Assembly: GCF_000718165.1 (NCBI RefSeq)
Contig: NZ_JOEY01000009.1
Span: 153,745 to 217,744 of the forward strand
Origin: Streptomyces fulvoviolaceus
GTDB lineage: Bacteria > Actinomycetota > Actinomycetes > Streptomycetales > Streptomycetaceae
Direction of reading: 5' to 3'
Length of the DNA: 64,000 nt
The position numbers and the translations under genes are program-made. Below, piece after piece: positions 16,596-25,437 of the stretch (the first letter of the stretch is position 1; every line of letters begins with the position of its first letter). Under the pieces are notes generated by a model that searched no databases, was not told the origin of the DNA, and was given only the letters and a program-made list of their open reading frames with translations.

Positions 16596-19500
16596 TTGAG
16601 TTCCGACTCAGGGGCACGCACGGCCTTCGCGGAACGGCTCGCGCTGCTGTACCGGGAGGCCGGCAACCCTCCCCTCAAGCGCGTGTCCGAAGCGGTCGGA
16701 CGGCTTCAGCGCGTCGACGAACGGGGGCGGCCCGTACGGGTGTCCGCCCAGCGCATCAGCGACTGGCGGCGGGCCAGGAACGTACCCGCCCAGTTCACCG
16801 CCCTCGCGGCGGTGCTGCACATCCTCATCCCGGAAGCACGACGGCTCAGGCCCGCTCCGGTGTCCACCGGCCTGTACGACCCGACCCACTGGCAGCGCCT
16901 GTGGGAGCGGGCGGTGGCCGACCCGACCTCCGCGGAAGCGGGTGAGGCGGAGGCCGAGCCCTCGGCCGTCCCCGGTGTGTGTCCGTACCGCGGGCTCGCC
17001 TCCTACCGTCAGGAGGACGCCCGCTGGTTCTTCGGCCGGGAGCGGAGCACGGACACGCTCGTCGCGCTGCTCCGCTCGGCCGAGGAGGCGGAGGCCGGCG
17101 GTCTGGTCATGCTCGTGGGCGCCTCGGGGGCCGGCAAGTCCTCCGTGCTGAACGCCGGGTTGGTGCCCGCCCTGGAGGACGGCGCGCGGGACGTGCTCCA
17201 GCTCGTGCCGGGCGCCGATCCGGTCAAGGAACTGTCCCGCCGTATACCCGAGCTCTCCCATGTCCTCTCCGACACGGACCGGCTCGGCGTTCCGGAGCCC
17301 GGTACCCCGCGGTTCGCCCAGGCCGTGCGCGAGGCCGTGGCCGCGTGGGCACAACGCGAGGCCCCCGCCGCCCGTCCGGTCGTCATCGTGGACCAGTTCG
17401 AGGAGGCGTTCACGCTCTCCTCCGACGAGGCGGACCGGCGTGCGTTCATCCAGATGCTGCACGCCGCGGCCACCCCCGCCGGTCCGGGTGAGGCGGCGCC
17501 GGTGCTGGTGGTGCTCGGTATCCGGGCGGACTTCTACGAGCAGTGCCTCGGGTATCCCGAGCTGGCCGACGCGCTGCAGCACCGGCACATGGTGCTCGGG
17601 CCGTTGACCACCTCGGAGCTGCGGGAAGCGGTGAACAGCCCCGCCAAGGCCGTCGGCCTGGAGCTCGAACCGGGGCTGGCGGAGCTGATCGTGCGGGAGG
17701 TGAGCGCCGACGGTCCGCGCGGGGCGCACGACGCGGGCGTGCTGCCGTTGCTCTCGCACGCCCTGCTCGCCACCTGGCAGCGGCGCAAGGGCGGCCGGCT
17801 GACGCTGGCCGGCTATCGCGCGGCGGGCGGGATCCAGGGCGCGGTGGCGGCCACCGCCGAGCAGGCCTGGTCCGGTCTCGATCCGGCGGCGCGTACGGCC
17901 GCGCGGCTGCTCCTGCTCCGGCTGGTGCGGCTGGGCGAGGACACCCAGGCCACCCGCAGGCGGGGGACGCGGCGGCAGCTGTCGGCGGAGTCCACGGATC
18001 CCGGCAAGATGGAGGAGTCCCTCGAAGCGCTGGTGCATGCCCGGCTGGTGACGCTCGACGCGGACACCGTGGAGATCACCCACGAGGCGCTGCTGACCGC
18101 CTGGCCGCGGCTGCGCGACTGGATCGACGAGGGCCGGGGCGACCATCTGCTGCGCCAGCGGCTGGAGGAGGACGGCCGGGCCTGGGAGGGCTCGAACCGC
18201 GACTCGTCGCTGCTGTACCGGGGCTCACGTCTCGAACAGGCCCATATCTGGGCGAAGTCCGCCGGTGACACCTTCCTGACCCGCGGCGCGGTGGAGTTCC
18301 TGGCCGCCTCGGTCAGGCTGCGCAAACGTACGGTGTGGATCCGCCGTTCCGCGGTGTCGGCACTGGTCGTCCTGGCGATGGTGGCCGTCGGTTCGGCGGT
18401 CGTCGCGTGGCAGCAGCGCAACGACGCGGTGTTCGAGCAGGTGGTCGCCGAGGCCGACCGCGTGCAGTACACGGATCCCTCGCTGTCCGCCCAGATAGAC
18501 CTGGTCGCGCACCGGTTGCGGCCGAACGACGAGGGCACCAACAACCGGCTGATCTCCATAGTCAACGCGCCGCTGGCCACCCCGCTCCTCGGCCACACCG
18601 GCGCCGTCTATCTCACGACGTTCAGCCCGGACGGGAAGACCCTCGCGACCGCCAGCTACGACCGCACCGTACGGCTGTGGGACGTCAGCGACCGGGCCCG
18701 CCCGAAGGCGCTGGGCAAACCGCTGGCCGGCGGCACGAGTTGGGTGAGCAGCGCGGTCTTCAGCCCGGACGGGCACACGCTCGCCAGCGCCGGGGACGAC
18801 GGCGCGATCCGGCTGTGGGACGTACGGGACCCCGCGCACCCGAAGTCGCTGGGCGCTCCCCTGACCGGCCATCGCGGCACGATCTACCTGATCGCGTTCA
18901 GCCCGGACGGGCGCACGCTGGCCTCCGTCGGCGAGGACAACACCGTACGTCTGTGGGACACGAGCGACCCGGCCCGGGCGGCGGCGCTGCGCACGCTGAC
19001 CGGGCACACCGCCCCCGTGCGCTCCGTGGCGTGGAGCCCCGACGGGCACACACTGGCGGCCGGTGGCGACGACAACACGATCCGGCTGTGGGACACCACC
19101 GATCCACGGCAGCCGAAGGCGTACGACACCGTGCTGACCGGACACACCGACCTGGTGCACTCCGTGGCCTTCAGCCCGGACGGCACCGTGCTGGCCAGCG
19201 GCAGCGCGGACGACAGCATCCGGCTGTGGGACGTCGAGGACCCCGCCCACGCGAAGGCCATCGGCTCTCCGCTCACCGGCCACACCGGTCCCATCTGGTC
19301 CGTGGCCTTCAGCCCCGACGGCAGCATGCTCGCCGCGGCCAGCGCGGACAGCACGGCGAGCCTGTGGAACGTGAGCGATCCGTCGTACCCGTCGCAGGTC
19401 GGCGAGCCCCTCGCCGGGAGCAGCGGCGAGATGTACGCGCTGGGCTTCAGCCCCGACGGCCGTACGCTCGCCACCGGCAGCGGTGACAGCAAGGTGCGTC

Positions 19501-20549
19501 TGTGGTCGATCCCCACGACGGACATGGTCGGCCGCAGCGGGGCGTTCCGTCCGGACGGCAAGGTGCTCTCCACGGCCGGGCGCGACGGACGGATCCGGCT
19601 GTGGGACGTACGGGCTCCCGCCCGGCCGGTGGCGCTGAGCAAGCCGTTCATGTCCGACGGCGACACACAGGCGTTCTCGCCCGACGGCCACACCCTCGCG
19701 GTGCTGACGGGCGACCGGACGGTGTACCTGTGGAACGTCACCGACCCGGCCCACCCGGCCCCCTACGGCTCCCCGCTCGCCCTGCGCACCCGGTTCATGG
19801 GCCCCGACGCGCTGGCGTACAGCCCGGACGGGCGCACGCTGGCCACCGCCTACACCGACCGCACCCTGCAGCTGTGGGACGTCAGCGACCCGGCGCATCC
19901 GCGCGCGCTCGGCGCGCCGCTCACCGGCCACAAGGGCTACATCAACGCCCTCGTCTTCAGCCCGGACGGCAGCACGCTGGCCAGCGGCAGCGCGGACGGC
20001 ACCATCCGGCTGTGGAACATGGCGGACCGGCGTCACCCGACCCTGCTCGGCAAACCGCTCACCGGGCACTCCGGCCCCGTCAACGTGCTCGCCTACAGTC
20101 CGGACGGCCACACCCTGGCCAGCGGCAGCGACGACGACTCGGTGCGGCTCTGGGACGTGACCGATCCGCGTGCGGCCGCCGGGATCGGCAAGCAGCTCAC
20201 CGGTCACACCGAGGCGGTCGTGTCGCTGACCTTCAGCCAGGACGGCCGCACCCTGGCGAGCGGTGGCAACGACAACACGGTCCGACTCTGGGACGTGGCC
20301 CGGCCGTCCTCGGCCACGCCCATCGGGCAGTCGATGAGCCCCAACGCCAAGACCGGCAACTTCCTGTCGTTCAGCCCGAACAGCCAGATGCTCGGGGTGT
20401 CGAGCGGCGCCGACACGGTCCGGCTGTGGAATCTCGACGTCGACGACGCGATCGGCCACATCTGCTCGACCACGCGGGATGTGCTGACGAAGGAGAAATG
20501 GCACGAGTATCTGCCGCGTCTTTCCTACGACCCTCCGTGCGGCCGATGA
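16596..20549 (+). CDS. HTH-STAND NTPase-TM-WD40 (14-blade) protein
   Basis: A 1317-residue multidomain protein. Residues about 8-85 form a helix-turn-helix-like domain (RVSAQRISDWRRARNVP). A novel-STAND (nSTAND1) NTPase follows: CPYRGLASYRQEDARWFFGR near 128, Walker A GASGAGKSS near 173-181 and Walker B VVIVDQFEEAF near 265. A single TM helix (SALVVLAMVAVGSAVVAW) lies near 584-603. Fourteen WD40 repeats (about 660-1290), mostly LTGH...FSPDG.TLA.G..D..IRLWDV, make two seven-bladed propellers. A short Cys-containing tail ends the protein. STAND proteins are signal-integrating switches; here the NTPase would be cytosolic and the propellers probably outside. TTG at 16596 follows AAGGGGTGG. Ligand and output are unknown. 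Confidence 0.88.
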   Translation: MSSDSGARTAFAERLALLYREAGNPPLKRVSEAVGRLQRVDERGRPVRVSAQRISDWRRARNVPAQFTALAAVLHILIPEARRLRPAPVSTGLYDPTHWQRLWERAVADPTSAEAGEAEAEPSAVPGVCPYRGLASYRQEDARWFFGRERSTDTLVALLRSAEEAEAGGLVMLVGASGAGKSSVLNAGLVPALEDGARDVLQLVPGADPVKELSRRIPELSHVLSDTDRLGVPEPGTPRFAQAVREAVAAWAQREAPAARPVVIVDQFEEAFTLSSDEADRRAFIQMLHAAATPAGPGEAAPVLVVLGIRADFYEQCLGYPELADALQHRHMVLGPLTTSELREAVNSPAKAVGLELEPGLAELIVREVSADGPRGAHDAGVLPLLSHALLATWQRRKGGRLTLAGYRAAGGIQGAVAATAEQAWSGLDPAARTAARLLLLRLVRLGEDTQATRRRGTRRQLSAESTDPGKMEESLEALVHARLVTLDADTVEITHEALLTAWPRLRDWIDEGRGDHLLRQRLEEDGRAWEGSNRDSSLLYRGSRLEQAHIWAKSAGDTFLTRGAVEFLAASVRLRKRTVWIRRSAVSALVVLAMVAVGSAVVAWQQRNDAVFEQVVAEADRVQYTDPSLSAQIDLVAHRLRPNDEGTNNRLISIVNAPLATPLLGHTGAVYLTTFSPDGKTLATASYDRTVRLWDVSDRARPKALGKPLAGGTSWVSSAVFSPDGHTLASAGDDGAIRLWDVRDPAHPKSLGAPLTGHRGTIYLIAFSPDGRTLASVGEDNTVRLWDTSDPARAAALRTLTGHTAPVRSVAWSPDGHTLAAGGDDNTIRLWDTTDPRQPKAYDTVLTGHTDLVHSVAFSPDGTVLASGSADDSIRLWDVEDPAHAKAIGSPLTGHTGPIWSVAFSPDGSMLAAASADSTASLWNVSDPSYPSQVGEPLAGSSGEMYALGFSPDGRTLATGSGDSKVRLWSIPTTDMVGRSGAFRPDGKVLSTAGRDGRIRLWDVRAPARPVALSKPFMSDGDTQAFSPDGHTLAVLTGDRTVYLWNVTDPAHPAPYGSPLALRTRFMGPDALAYSPDGRTLATAYTDRTLQLWDVSDPAHPRALGAPLTGHKGYINALVFSPDGSTLASGSADGTIRLWNMADRRHPTLLGKPLTGHSGPVNVLAYSPDGHTLASGSDDDSVRLWDVTDPRAAAGIGKQLTGHTEAVVSLTFSQDGRTLASGGNDNTVRLWDVARPSSATPIGQSMSPNAKTGNFLSFSPNSQMLGVSSGADTVRLWNLDVDDAIGHICSTTRDVLTKEKWHEYLPRLSYDPPCGR

Positions 20550-20572
20550 CGCGGCGCCGGCCCCGGCGGGTC

Positions 20573-20647
20573 AGGGCCTGTCCGCCGGATCGGGCCGCAG
20601 CGCGTGCCGGACCCCGCGACGCCGGCATGATCCGCCGGACAAGCCCT
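20573..20647. repeat. Decayed MITE copy
   Basis: A 75-bp remnant of the element at 23012-23195. It keeps both ends (AGGGCCTGTCCGCCGGATC on the left, TGATCCGCCGGACAAGCCCT on the right) and about 38 bp of one arm (CCCGCGACGCCGGCATGATC), but the interior is gone. It lies 24 bp after the STAND-WD40 stop and can fold into a long hairpin that may now act as terminator. Confidence 0.75.
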
Positions 20648-20729
20648 GAGTGATCCCGGTCACAACTCCTCGATGCAGCTGAGCAGTCCGCTCCCGCCGT
20701 TCCATTTGCCTTGTTAGTCTTGGCCACAG

Positions 20730-20767
20730 CCCGACCGCTGGTGCATCCCCCGTCGCCAGCGGTCGGG
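20730..20767 (+). terminator. Strong hairpin upstream of glycosyltransferase gene
   Basis: A perfect 12-bp stem, CCCGACCGCTGG and CCAGCGGTCGGG, with a 14-nt loop, is followed by TCTTCT. It is 42 bp before the glycosyltransferase start. It could terminate transcription from the STAND-WD40 side or act as a 5' leader structure. Confidence 0.55.
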
Positions 20768-20809
20768 TCTTCTCATGCCCGTTTCCCGCAGGTCGTAGGG
20801 TGAGCCATC

Positions 20810-21556
20810 ATGAGCCGGCGCATCGTCATCGTCACCGCGGTCCACGCCCCCTCGGCGCACTTCCTGCGGGAGGCGTACGAGTCGCTGCTGGCCCAGGAGT
20901 TGCCCGGAGGCTGGGAGTGGCACTGGGTCGTGCAGGAGGACGGGCTGACCGACGCCGTCGCCCCGTACGTCCCCGACGACGCCCGGGTGACCTTCCGGCA
21001 GGGGCGGCCCGGCGGCCCCGGTGCCGCCCGCACGATCGCGCTCGCGCACGCGGAGGGCGAGTACGTGAAGGTCCTGGACGCCGACGACCAGCTCACCCCG
21101 GGCACCCTGGCGCGCGACCTGGCCGCCCTCGAGGCCGACCGCACCCTCGGCTGGGCGACCTCCCGCGCCCTGGACCGGCTGCCGGACGGCTCGACGGTCG
21201 GCTTCCCCGGGGATCCCGCGCACGGGCCGGTCGAGCGCGGGACCGTCCTCGACCACTGGAAGTCCAACAACCACAGCGCCCAGGTCCACCCCGCGACCCT
21301 CTTCGCCCGCCGGGAACTCGTCCTCGCCCTCGGCGGCTGGATGGCGTTGCCGGCCTCCGAGGACACGGGGTTGCTGCTGGCCCTGAACGCGGTCAGCCGC
21401 GGATGGTTCTCGGCGGAGGTGGGGCTGCTGTACCGGAAGTGGGAGGGCCAGGCGACCGGCCAGGCCGCACATGTGGACGCGGGCGAGCGGGACGCGCGGA
21501 TGGCGGTGGTGGAGGCGCGGGCACGGGCGTTGACGGGGTTCGGGTGGGGCTTCTGA
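20810..21556 (+). CDS. Family 2 glycosyltransferase
   Basis: A 248-residue GT-A fold (GT2) glycosyltransferase without TM segments. It opens MSRRIVIVTAVHAPSAHFLR, has HWVVQEDG near 40, GGPGAARTIALAHAEGEYV near 68-86, and the nucleotide-sugar/metal-binding VLDADDQL (DADD at residues 90-93). A later ALPASEDTGLLLAL segment (near 183) carries the ED dyad typical of the acceptor side. The length is that of a minimal GT2 domain. It is a single gene between repeat elements, so donor and acceptor cannot be inferred. Confidence 0.85.
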   Translation: MSRRIVIVTAVHAPSAHFLREAYESLLAQELPGGWEWHWVVQEDGLTDAVAPYVPDDARVTFRQGRPGGPGAARTIALAHAEGEYVKVLDADDQLTPGTLARDLAALEADRTLGWATSRALDRLPDGSTVGFPGDPAHGPVERGTVLDHWKSNNHSAQVHPATLFARRELVLALGGWMALPASEDTGLLLALNAVSRGWFSAEVGLLYRKWEGQATGQAAHVDAGERDARMAVVEARARALTGFGWGF

Positions 21557-21589
21557 GCGGGTCCGGCGAAGTCGACTGCGGTTCGGCAG

Positions 21590-21703
21590 CGCCCCTGAAG
21601 GGGCGCGGGGCTGTGTCGATCTGCGGCTCCGCCGCGATGGGGGTCCCCCGCTCGAGCGCAGCCGAGAGTGGGGGAGCGACCAGCCACGATGGTGCCGCAG
21701 ACA
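21590..21703 (-). repeat. Dispersed intergenic element, GTCGCGCAGTTCC family, inverted long copy
   Basis: Read on the minus strand it contains CTGCGGCACCATCGTGGCTG then GGTCGCTCCCCCACTCTCGG and the GCGCCCCTTCAGGGGCGC hairpin, the same module as at 457-509 with an internal insertion. It lies between convergent genes (glycosyltransferase and amidohydrolase) and may terminate both. Confidence 0.6.
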
Positions 21704-21738
21704 GCTGACGGCCCATCGCGGCACTTCCAGCAGAGCGC

Positions 21739-22998
21739 TTAGGCGCCCAGGCCCCTTGGCCTTCCCCGGTCGAATCGGCCTCCCTTGTCGAAGGGCAGCT
21801 CCAGCATCCGGATCGCGTTCCCGCGCAGCAGCTTGTACGTGACCTCGTCGGAGAGGCCGGCCACATGCTCCGCCGCGACCTCCTTCGTGTGCGGCCAGGT
21901 CGAGTCGACGTGCGGGTAGTCCGTCTCGAAGGTCGCGTTGTCCACGCCCACGGTGTCGATCGACGCGATGCCGTGCTTGTCGCGGAAGAAGCAGCAGAAG
22001 ATCTGCCGGTAGTAGTACGTCGACGGCGGCTCCGGGATCAGATCCTTGACGCCGCCCCACGCCCGGTGCTCCTCCCAGACGTCGTCGGCGCGTTCCAGGG
22101 CGTACGGGATCCAGCCCATCTGCCCTTCGCTGTACGCCAGTTTGAGCCGTGGGAACTTCACCAGGACCCCGGAGAAGAGGAAGTCCATCATCGACGCCAT
22201 GGCGTTGTTGAAGCTGAGGGCGGCCTGGACGGCCGGGGGCGCGTCGGGGGACGCGGCCGGCATCTGGGAGCTCGACCCGATGTGCATGTTGACCACGGTC
22301 CCGGTCTCCTGGCACGCCGCGAAGAACGGGTCCCAGTAACCGGAGTGGATCGACGGCAGTCCCAGATACGTCGGGATCTCGCTGAACGTCACGGCCCGTA
22401 CGCCCCGTTCGGCATTGCGGCGGATCTCCGCGACCGCCAGGTCGATGTCCCAGAGAGGGATGAGGCACAGCGGGATCAGCCGCCCCCCGCTGTCGCCGCA
22501 CCACTCCTCGACCATCCAGTCGTTGTAGGCGCGGACGCAGGCCAGCCCGACCTCCTTGTCCTTGGCCTCCGCGAAGGTCTGGCCGCAGAAGCGGGGGAAG
22601 CTCGGGAAGCAGAGACTCGCCTCGACGTGGTTGAGGTCCATGTCCTCGAGCCGCGCCTTCGGGTCCCAGCAGCCCCGCCGCATCTGCTCGCGCGTGATCC
22701 CGTCGAGCGTCATCTCGTCCCGGGAGAAGCCGACGGCCGCGATGATGCGCTTGTACGGGAAGAGGTTGCCCTCGTACTCCCACCAGTCGGTGAGCTGGCC
22801 GTCCGGGTCGGTGGTGAACCGGTACTTCCCGCCGACGTACGCGAGCTCACCGATTCCCGCGGTGAAGGCCTTCGGCCCCTTGTCCCGGTACTTCTCCGGG
22901 AGCCAGGTCTCGAAGAGGTGCGCGGGCTCGATGACGTGGTCGTCCACGCTGATGACCTTGGGGAGTTCCGTGGTGCCGCTCTCGGTGGTGACGGCCAT
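21739..22998 (-). CDS. Amidohydrolase-family metal-dependent hydrolase A
   Basis: A 419-residue TIM-barrel hydrolase of the amidohydrolase-2 group (PF04909: ACMSD, gamma-resorcylate decarboxylase and relatives). The N-terminal VISVDDHVIEPAHLF supplies the first metal-ligand region; IHSGYWDPFFAACQETGT and MHIGSSSQMP contain the central His, and FETDYPHVDSTWP near the C-terminus carries the catalytic Asp motif. It is a clear paralogue of the gene at 23268-24566. Substrate is unknown. The ATG at 22998 is preceded by GGGGGCAGGC; the frame extends upstream only into a MITE, whose end lies 13 bp before the start. Confidence 0.9.
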   Translation of the reverse strand: MAVTTESGTTELPKVISVDDHVIEPAHLFETWLPEKYRDKGPKAFTAGIGELAYVGGKYRFTTDPDGQLTDWWEYEGNLFPYKRIIAAVGFSRDEMTLDGITREQMRRGCWDPKARLEDMDLNHVEASLCFPSFPRFCGQTFAEAKDKEVGLACVRAYNDWMVEEWCGDSGGRLIPLCLIPLWDIDLAVAEIRRNAERGVRAVTFSEIPTYLGLPSIHSGYWDPFFAACQETGTVVNMHIGSSSQMPAASPDAPPAVQAALSFNNAMASMMDFLFSGVLVKFPRLKLAYSEGQMGWIPYALERADDVWEEHRAWGGVKDLIPEPPSTYYYRQIFCCFFRDKHGIASIDTVGVDNATFETDYPHVDSTWPHTKEVAAEHVAGLSDEVTYKLLRGNAIRMLELPFDKGGRFDRGRPRGLGA

Positions 22999-23011
22999 TG
23001 CCTGCCCCCTA

Positions 23012-23195
23012 GGGTCTGTCCGGCGGATCATGCCGGCGTCGCGGGGTCTGGTGCGCACATCTGCCGCGTTGTCGTCGGTTGCCGACGCTCCGCGTCGACG
23101 CCCTCCTCCGCCTTGCAGCTGCACGCACCAGACCCCGCTCGGCTGCGCTGATCAGTGCCGCTTCTCGCAGCCGGCCTGATCCGCCGGACAGACCC
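23012..23195. mobile_element. Intact MITE with TA target duplication
   Basis: A 184-bp non-coding element. Its ends GGGTCTGTCCGGCGGATCA and TGATCCGCCGGACAGACCC are perfect 19-bp inverted repeats, extending imperfectly to about 26 bp. A second nested perfect repeat (GCGGGGTCTGGTGCG at 23041-23055, complement at 23124-23138) lies inside. It is flanked by TA dinucleotides (23010-23011 and 23196-23197), the hallmark of IS630/Tc1-mariner insertion. It separates the two paralogous amidohydrolase genes. Confidence 0.85.
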
Positions 23196-23267
23196 TAGCC
23201 GGTATCTGATGGATCGTCAGATGCAGGCTAGGGCGAGGGCCCTACGACAGCAAGGGCTCTGTGGGGT

Positions 23268-24566
23268 TCAGCGTGCCGCGGCGGCCACCGCGGCACGCGC
23301 CCGCTCACGGAACGCCTCCAGCTTGTCCACCGGTTCCTTCAGCTGGTGACTGCGGGGGCGGATGGCGACGTCGTGCCCCTCGGCGGCCCTGCGCAGGGCG
23401 CCGACGGTGGCCCGGTCGCGCGGGATGTGGGCGAAGGGGTCGAAGGAGTACCAGCGCATGGCGTTCTCGTGGGTCATCTTCACGGTGTCCGCGTCCGGGA
23501 CCTCGCAGCTCGTCAGGATGTCGTGGAGCTGCTCCGGCGCGTCCGGCCACAGGGAGTCGCTGTGCGGGTAGTCGCCCTCCCAGCAGATGTTGTCGATGCC
23601 GATGTCGTGGCGGAGCCGTACGCCGAGTTTGTCGGTGATGAAGCAGGTCAGGAAGTGCTCACGGAAGACCTCGGAGGGGAGCTTGCCGCCGAAGTCCTGG
23701 AGGGTCCAGGTCGCGTGCATCTCGAAGGTGCGGTCGACGCGCTCCAGGAAGTAGGGGATCCAGCCCGTACCGCCCTCCGAGAGGGCGATCTTCAGGTCCG
23801 GGAACTCCTTGAGGGCCCTGGACCACAGCAGGTCCGCGGCCGCCTGGACGAGGTTGATCGGCTGGAGCGTGATCATCACGTCCGGCGGTGAGTCGACGGC
23901 CGGGATGGCGAGGCGGCCCGAGGAGCCGATGTGCACCGACAGCACGGTGTCGGTGTCGCAGGCCGCCTGCCACACCGGGTTCCAGTACGGGTCGTGGAAG
24001 CTCGGGTAGCCGAGGGCCGCCGGGTTCTCCGGGAAGGTCATCGAGTGACAGCCCTTGGCCGCCACCCGCCGTATCTCGGCGGCGGTGAGCTCGGCGCTCC
24101 AGATGGCGGGCAGGGCCATGGGAATGAAGCGGCCCGGGTAGGCGCCGCACCACTCGTCGATGTGCCAGTCGTTGTACGCCCGCACCAGCGCGAGGGAGAA
24201 GTCGCTGTCCTCGGTGGCGAACATCCGCGCCGAGAAGCCGGGGAAGGACGGGAAGTTCATCTGGGCGAGGACACCGCCCGCGTTCATGTCCTTGATCCGC
24301 TCATGGACGTCGTAGCAGCCGGGCCGGATCTCGTCCAGGCCTTGCGGGTCGAGGCCGTACTCCTCCTTGGGTCGCCCGGCGACCGCGTTGAGCGCGGCAT
24401 TGCCGACGCTGTTGTCCCGGAACTGCCACCGGTCGCTGCCGTCCTCCCGGCGGACGAGCTTCGGGGCGTCGTCCAGGTACCGCTTCGGCAGGTGGTGCAC
24501 GAAGATGTCCGGCGGCTCGATGATGTGGTCGTCCACGCTGATCAGGATCAGGTCGTCCCGCTCCAT
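23268..24566 (-). CDS. Amidohydrolase-family metal-dependent hydrolase B
   Basis: A 432-residue paralogue of the preceding hydrolase with the same motif order: ILISVDDHIIEPPDIFVHHL at the N-terminus, SFHDPYWNPVWQAACDTDTV, VHIGSSGRLAIPA and WEGDYPHSDSLWPDAPEQLH near the C-terminus. Family knowledge points to metal-dependent C-C or C-N bond hydrolysis or decarboxylation of a small cyclic or aromatic substrate; nothing here identifies it. The ATG at 24566 follows GAAGGGAAC and is preferred over an upstream in-frame start. It is transcribed toward gene A, with 269 bp between them now mostly occupied by the MITE, so they probably once formed a tighter operon. Confidence 0.9.
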   Translation of the reverse strand: MERDDLILISVDDHIIEPPDIFVHHLPKRYLDDAPKLVRREDGSDRWQFRDNSVGNAALNAVAGRPKEEYGLDPQGLDEIRPGCYDVHERIKDMNAGGVLAQMNFPSFPGFSARMFATEDSDFSLALVRAYNDWHIDEWCGAYPGRFIPMALPAIWSAELTAAEIRRVAAKGCHSMTFPENPAALGYPSFHDPYWNPVWQAACDTDTVLSVHIGSSGRLAIPAVDSPPDVMITLQPINLVQAAADLLWSRALKEFPDLKIALSEGGTGWIPYFLERVDRTFEMHATWTLQDFGGKLPSEVFREHFLTCFITDKLGVRLRHDIGIDNICWEGDYPHSDSLWPDAPEQLHDILTSCEVPDADTVKMTHENAMRWYSFDPFAHIPRDRATVGALRRAAEGHDVAIRPRSHQLKEPVDKLEAFRERARAAVAAAAR

Positions 24567-24664
24567 GACGGTTCCCTTCAGTCCCACGTCATGCAAAATT
24601 CCCACTCTCGATGAGCGATAATTCCATTCTCACCAGAGGGGAATCAAGCATCCGGACGAAAGGA

Positions 24665-25405
24665 TCACAGGGTGCGGCCGAGCAGCTCCAGCAGCGCCGC
24701 CCAGTGACGGTCCGTCGCCTCAGCGCCGTACATCGCCGTGTCGGCCTGGGTGAAGCCGTGGTGGGCGCCTTCGTAGACCTCGGTGCGGTGCCGGACGCCC
24801 GCGGTGGCGAGGGCCTTGTCCAGGCGGGCGATCTGCTCGGCCGGATTGGTGGAGTCGTGGTCGGCGTGGCCGAAGTACAGCTCGGCGGTGATGCGTTCCG
24901 CCAGGAGGTGGGGGCTGTCGGGGGCGTCCGTGGCGAGGTACGCGCCGTGGAAGCCGGCCGCCGCGGCGACGCGGTCGGGGTGGGTGCCGGCGGTGCGCAG
25001 GGCCAGGCCCGCGCCCATGCAGTAGCCGGTGACGCCCACGGGGCCGTCGGTGGTCAGCGGGGAGGCGGCCAGCCAGTCCAGATAGACGGCGGCGTCCCGC
25101 ATGGCGCCCTCGGGGGTGAGGGTGCGGGCGGCGGGGCCGAGCTGCTGGATGATCTCCGGGCGCTCGGCCGGGTTGATGAACTCCGGGAGTTCGACGACGG
25201 GGGCGCGGCCATGGCGGTAGAAGACGTTGGGGACCAGGACGGTGTAGCCGGCCTCGGCCAGCCGGTCCGCCATCGACTTCAGGTGCGGGCGCAGGCCGAA
25301 GGCGTCCATGTAGAGGAGGACGGCGGGGTGCGGGGCGCCGTCGGCAGGGAAGGCGAGGTAGGCGTCGGCGGTGCCGTCGGGGGTGGGGATGTCGAGCATG
25401 GTCAT
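24665..25405 (-). CDS. Dienelactone hydrolase family protein
   Basis: A 246-residue alpha/beta hydrolase of the dienelactone hydrolase family. The nucleophile is Cys129 in GVTGYCMGAG; Asp182 or Asp184 in GHADHDSTNP and His215 or His216 in EGAHHGF complete the triad. LLYMDAFGLRPHLKSMADRL near residue 31 and FYRHGRAP near 62 are typical of the group. The family cleaves cyclic esters in chlorocatechol breakdown, but many actinobacterial members have other ester substrates. It shares direction with the oxidoreductase gene at 25438-26157, which it follows by 32 bp, suggesting one operon under the divergent TetR regulator. Confidence 0.9.
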   Translation of the reverse strand: MTMLDIPTPDGTADAYLAFPADGAPHPAVLLYMDAFGLRPHLKSMADRLAEAGYTVLVPNVFYRHGRAPVVELPEFINPAERPEIIQQLGPAARTLTPEGAMRDAAVYLDWLAASPLTTDGPVGVTGYCMGAGLALRTAGTHPDRVAAAAGFHGAYLATDAPDSPHLLAERITAELYFGHADHDSTNPAEQIARLDKALATAGVRHRTEVYEGAHHGFTQADTAMYGAEATDRHWAALLELLGRTL

Positions 25406-25437
25406 GTCGTGCCTTTCGTACGGTGGTTCAGCGGCGG

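Noticed and set aside
18225..20504. 759-residue minus-strand frame with regular repeats
   Set aside because: It mirrors the WD40 repeats of the plus-strand gene and has no independent start or ribosome binding site.
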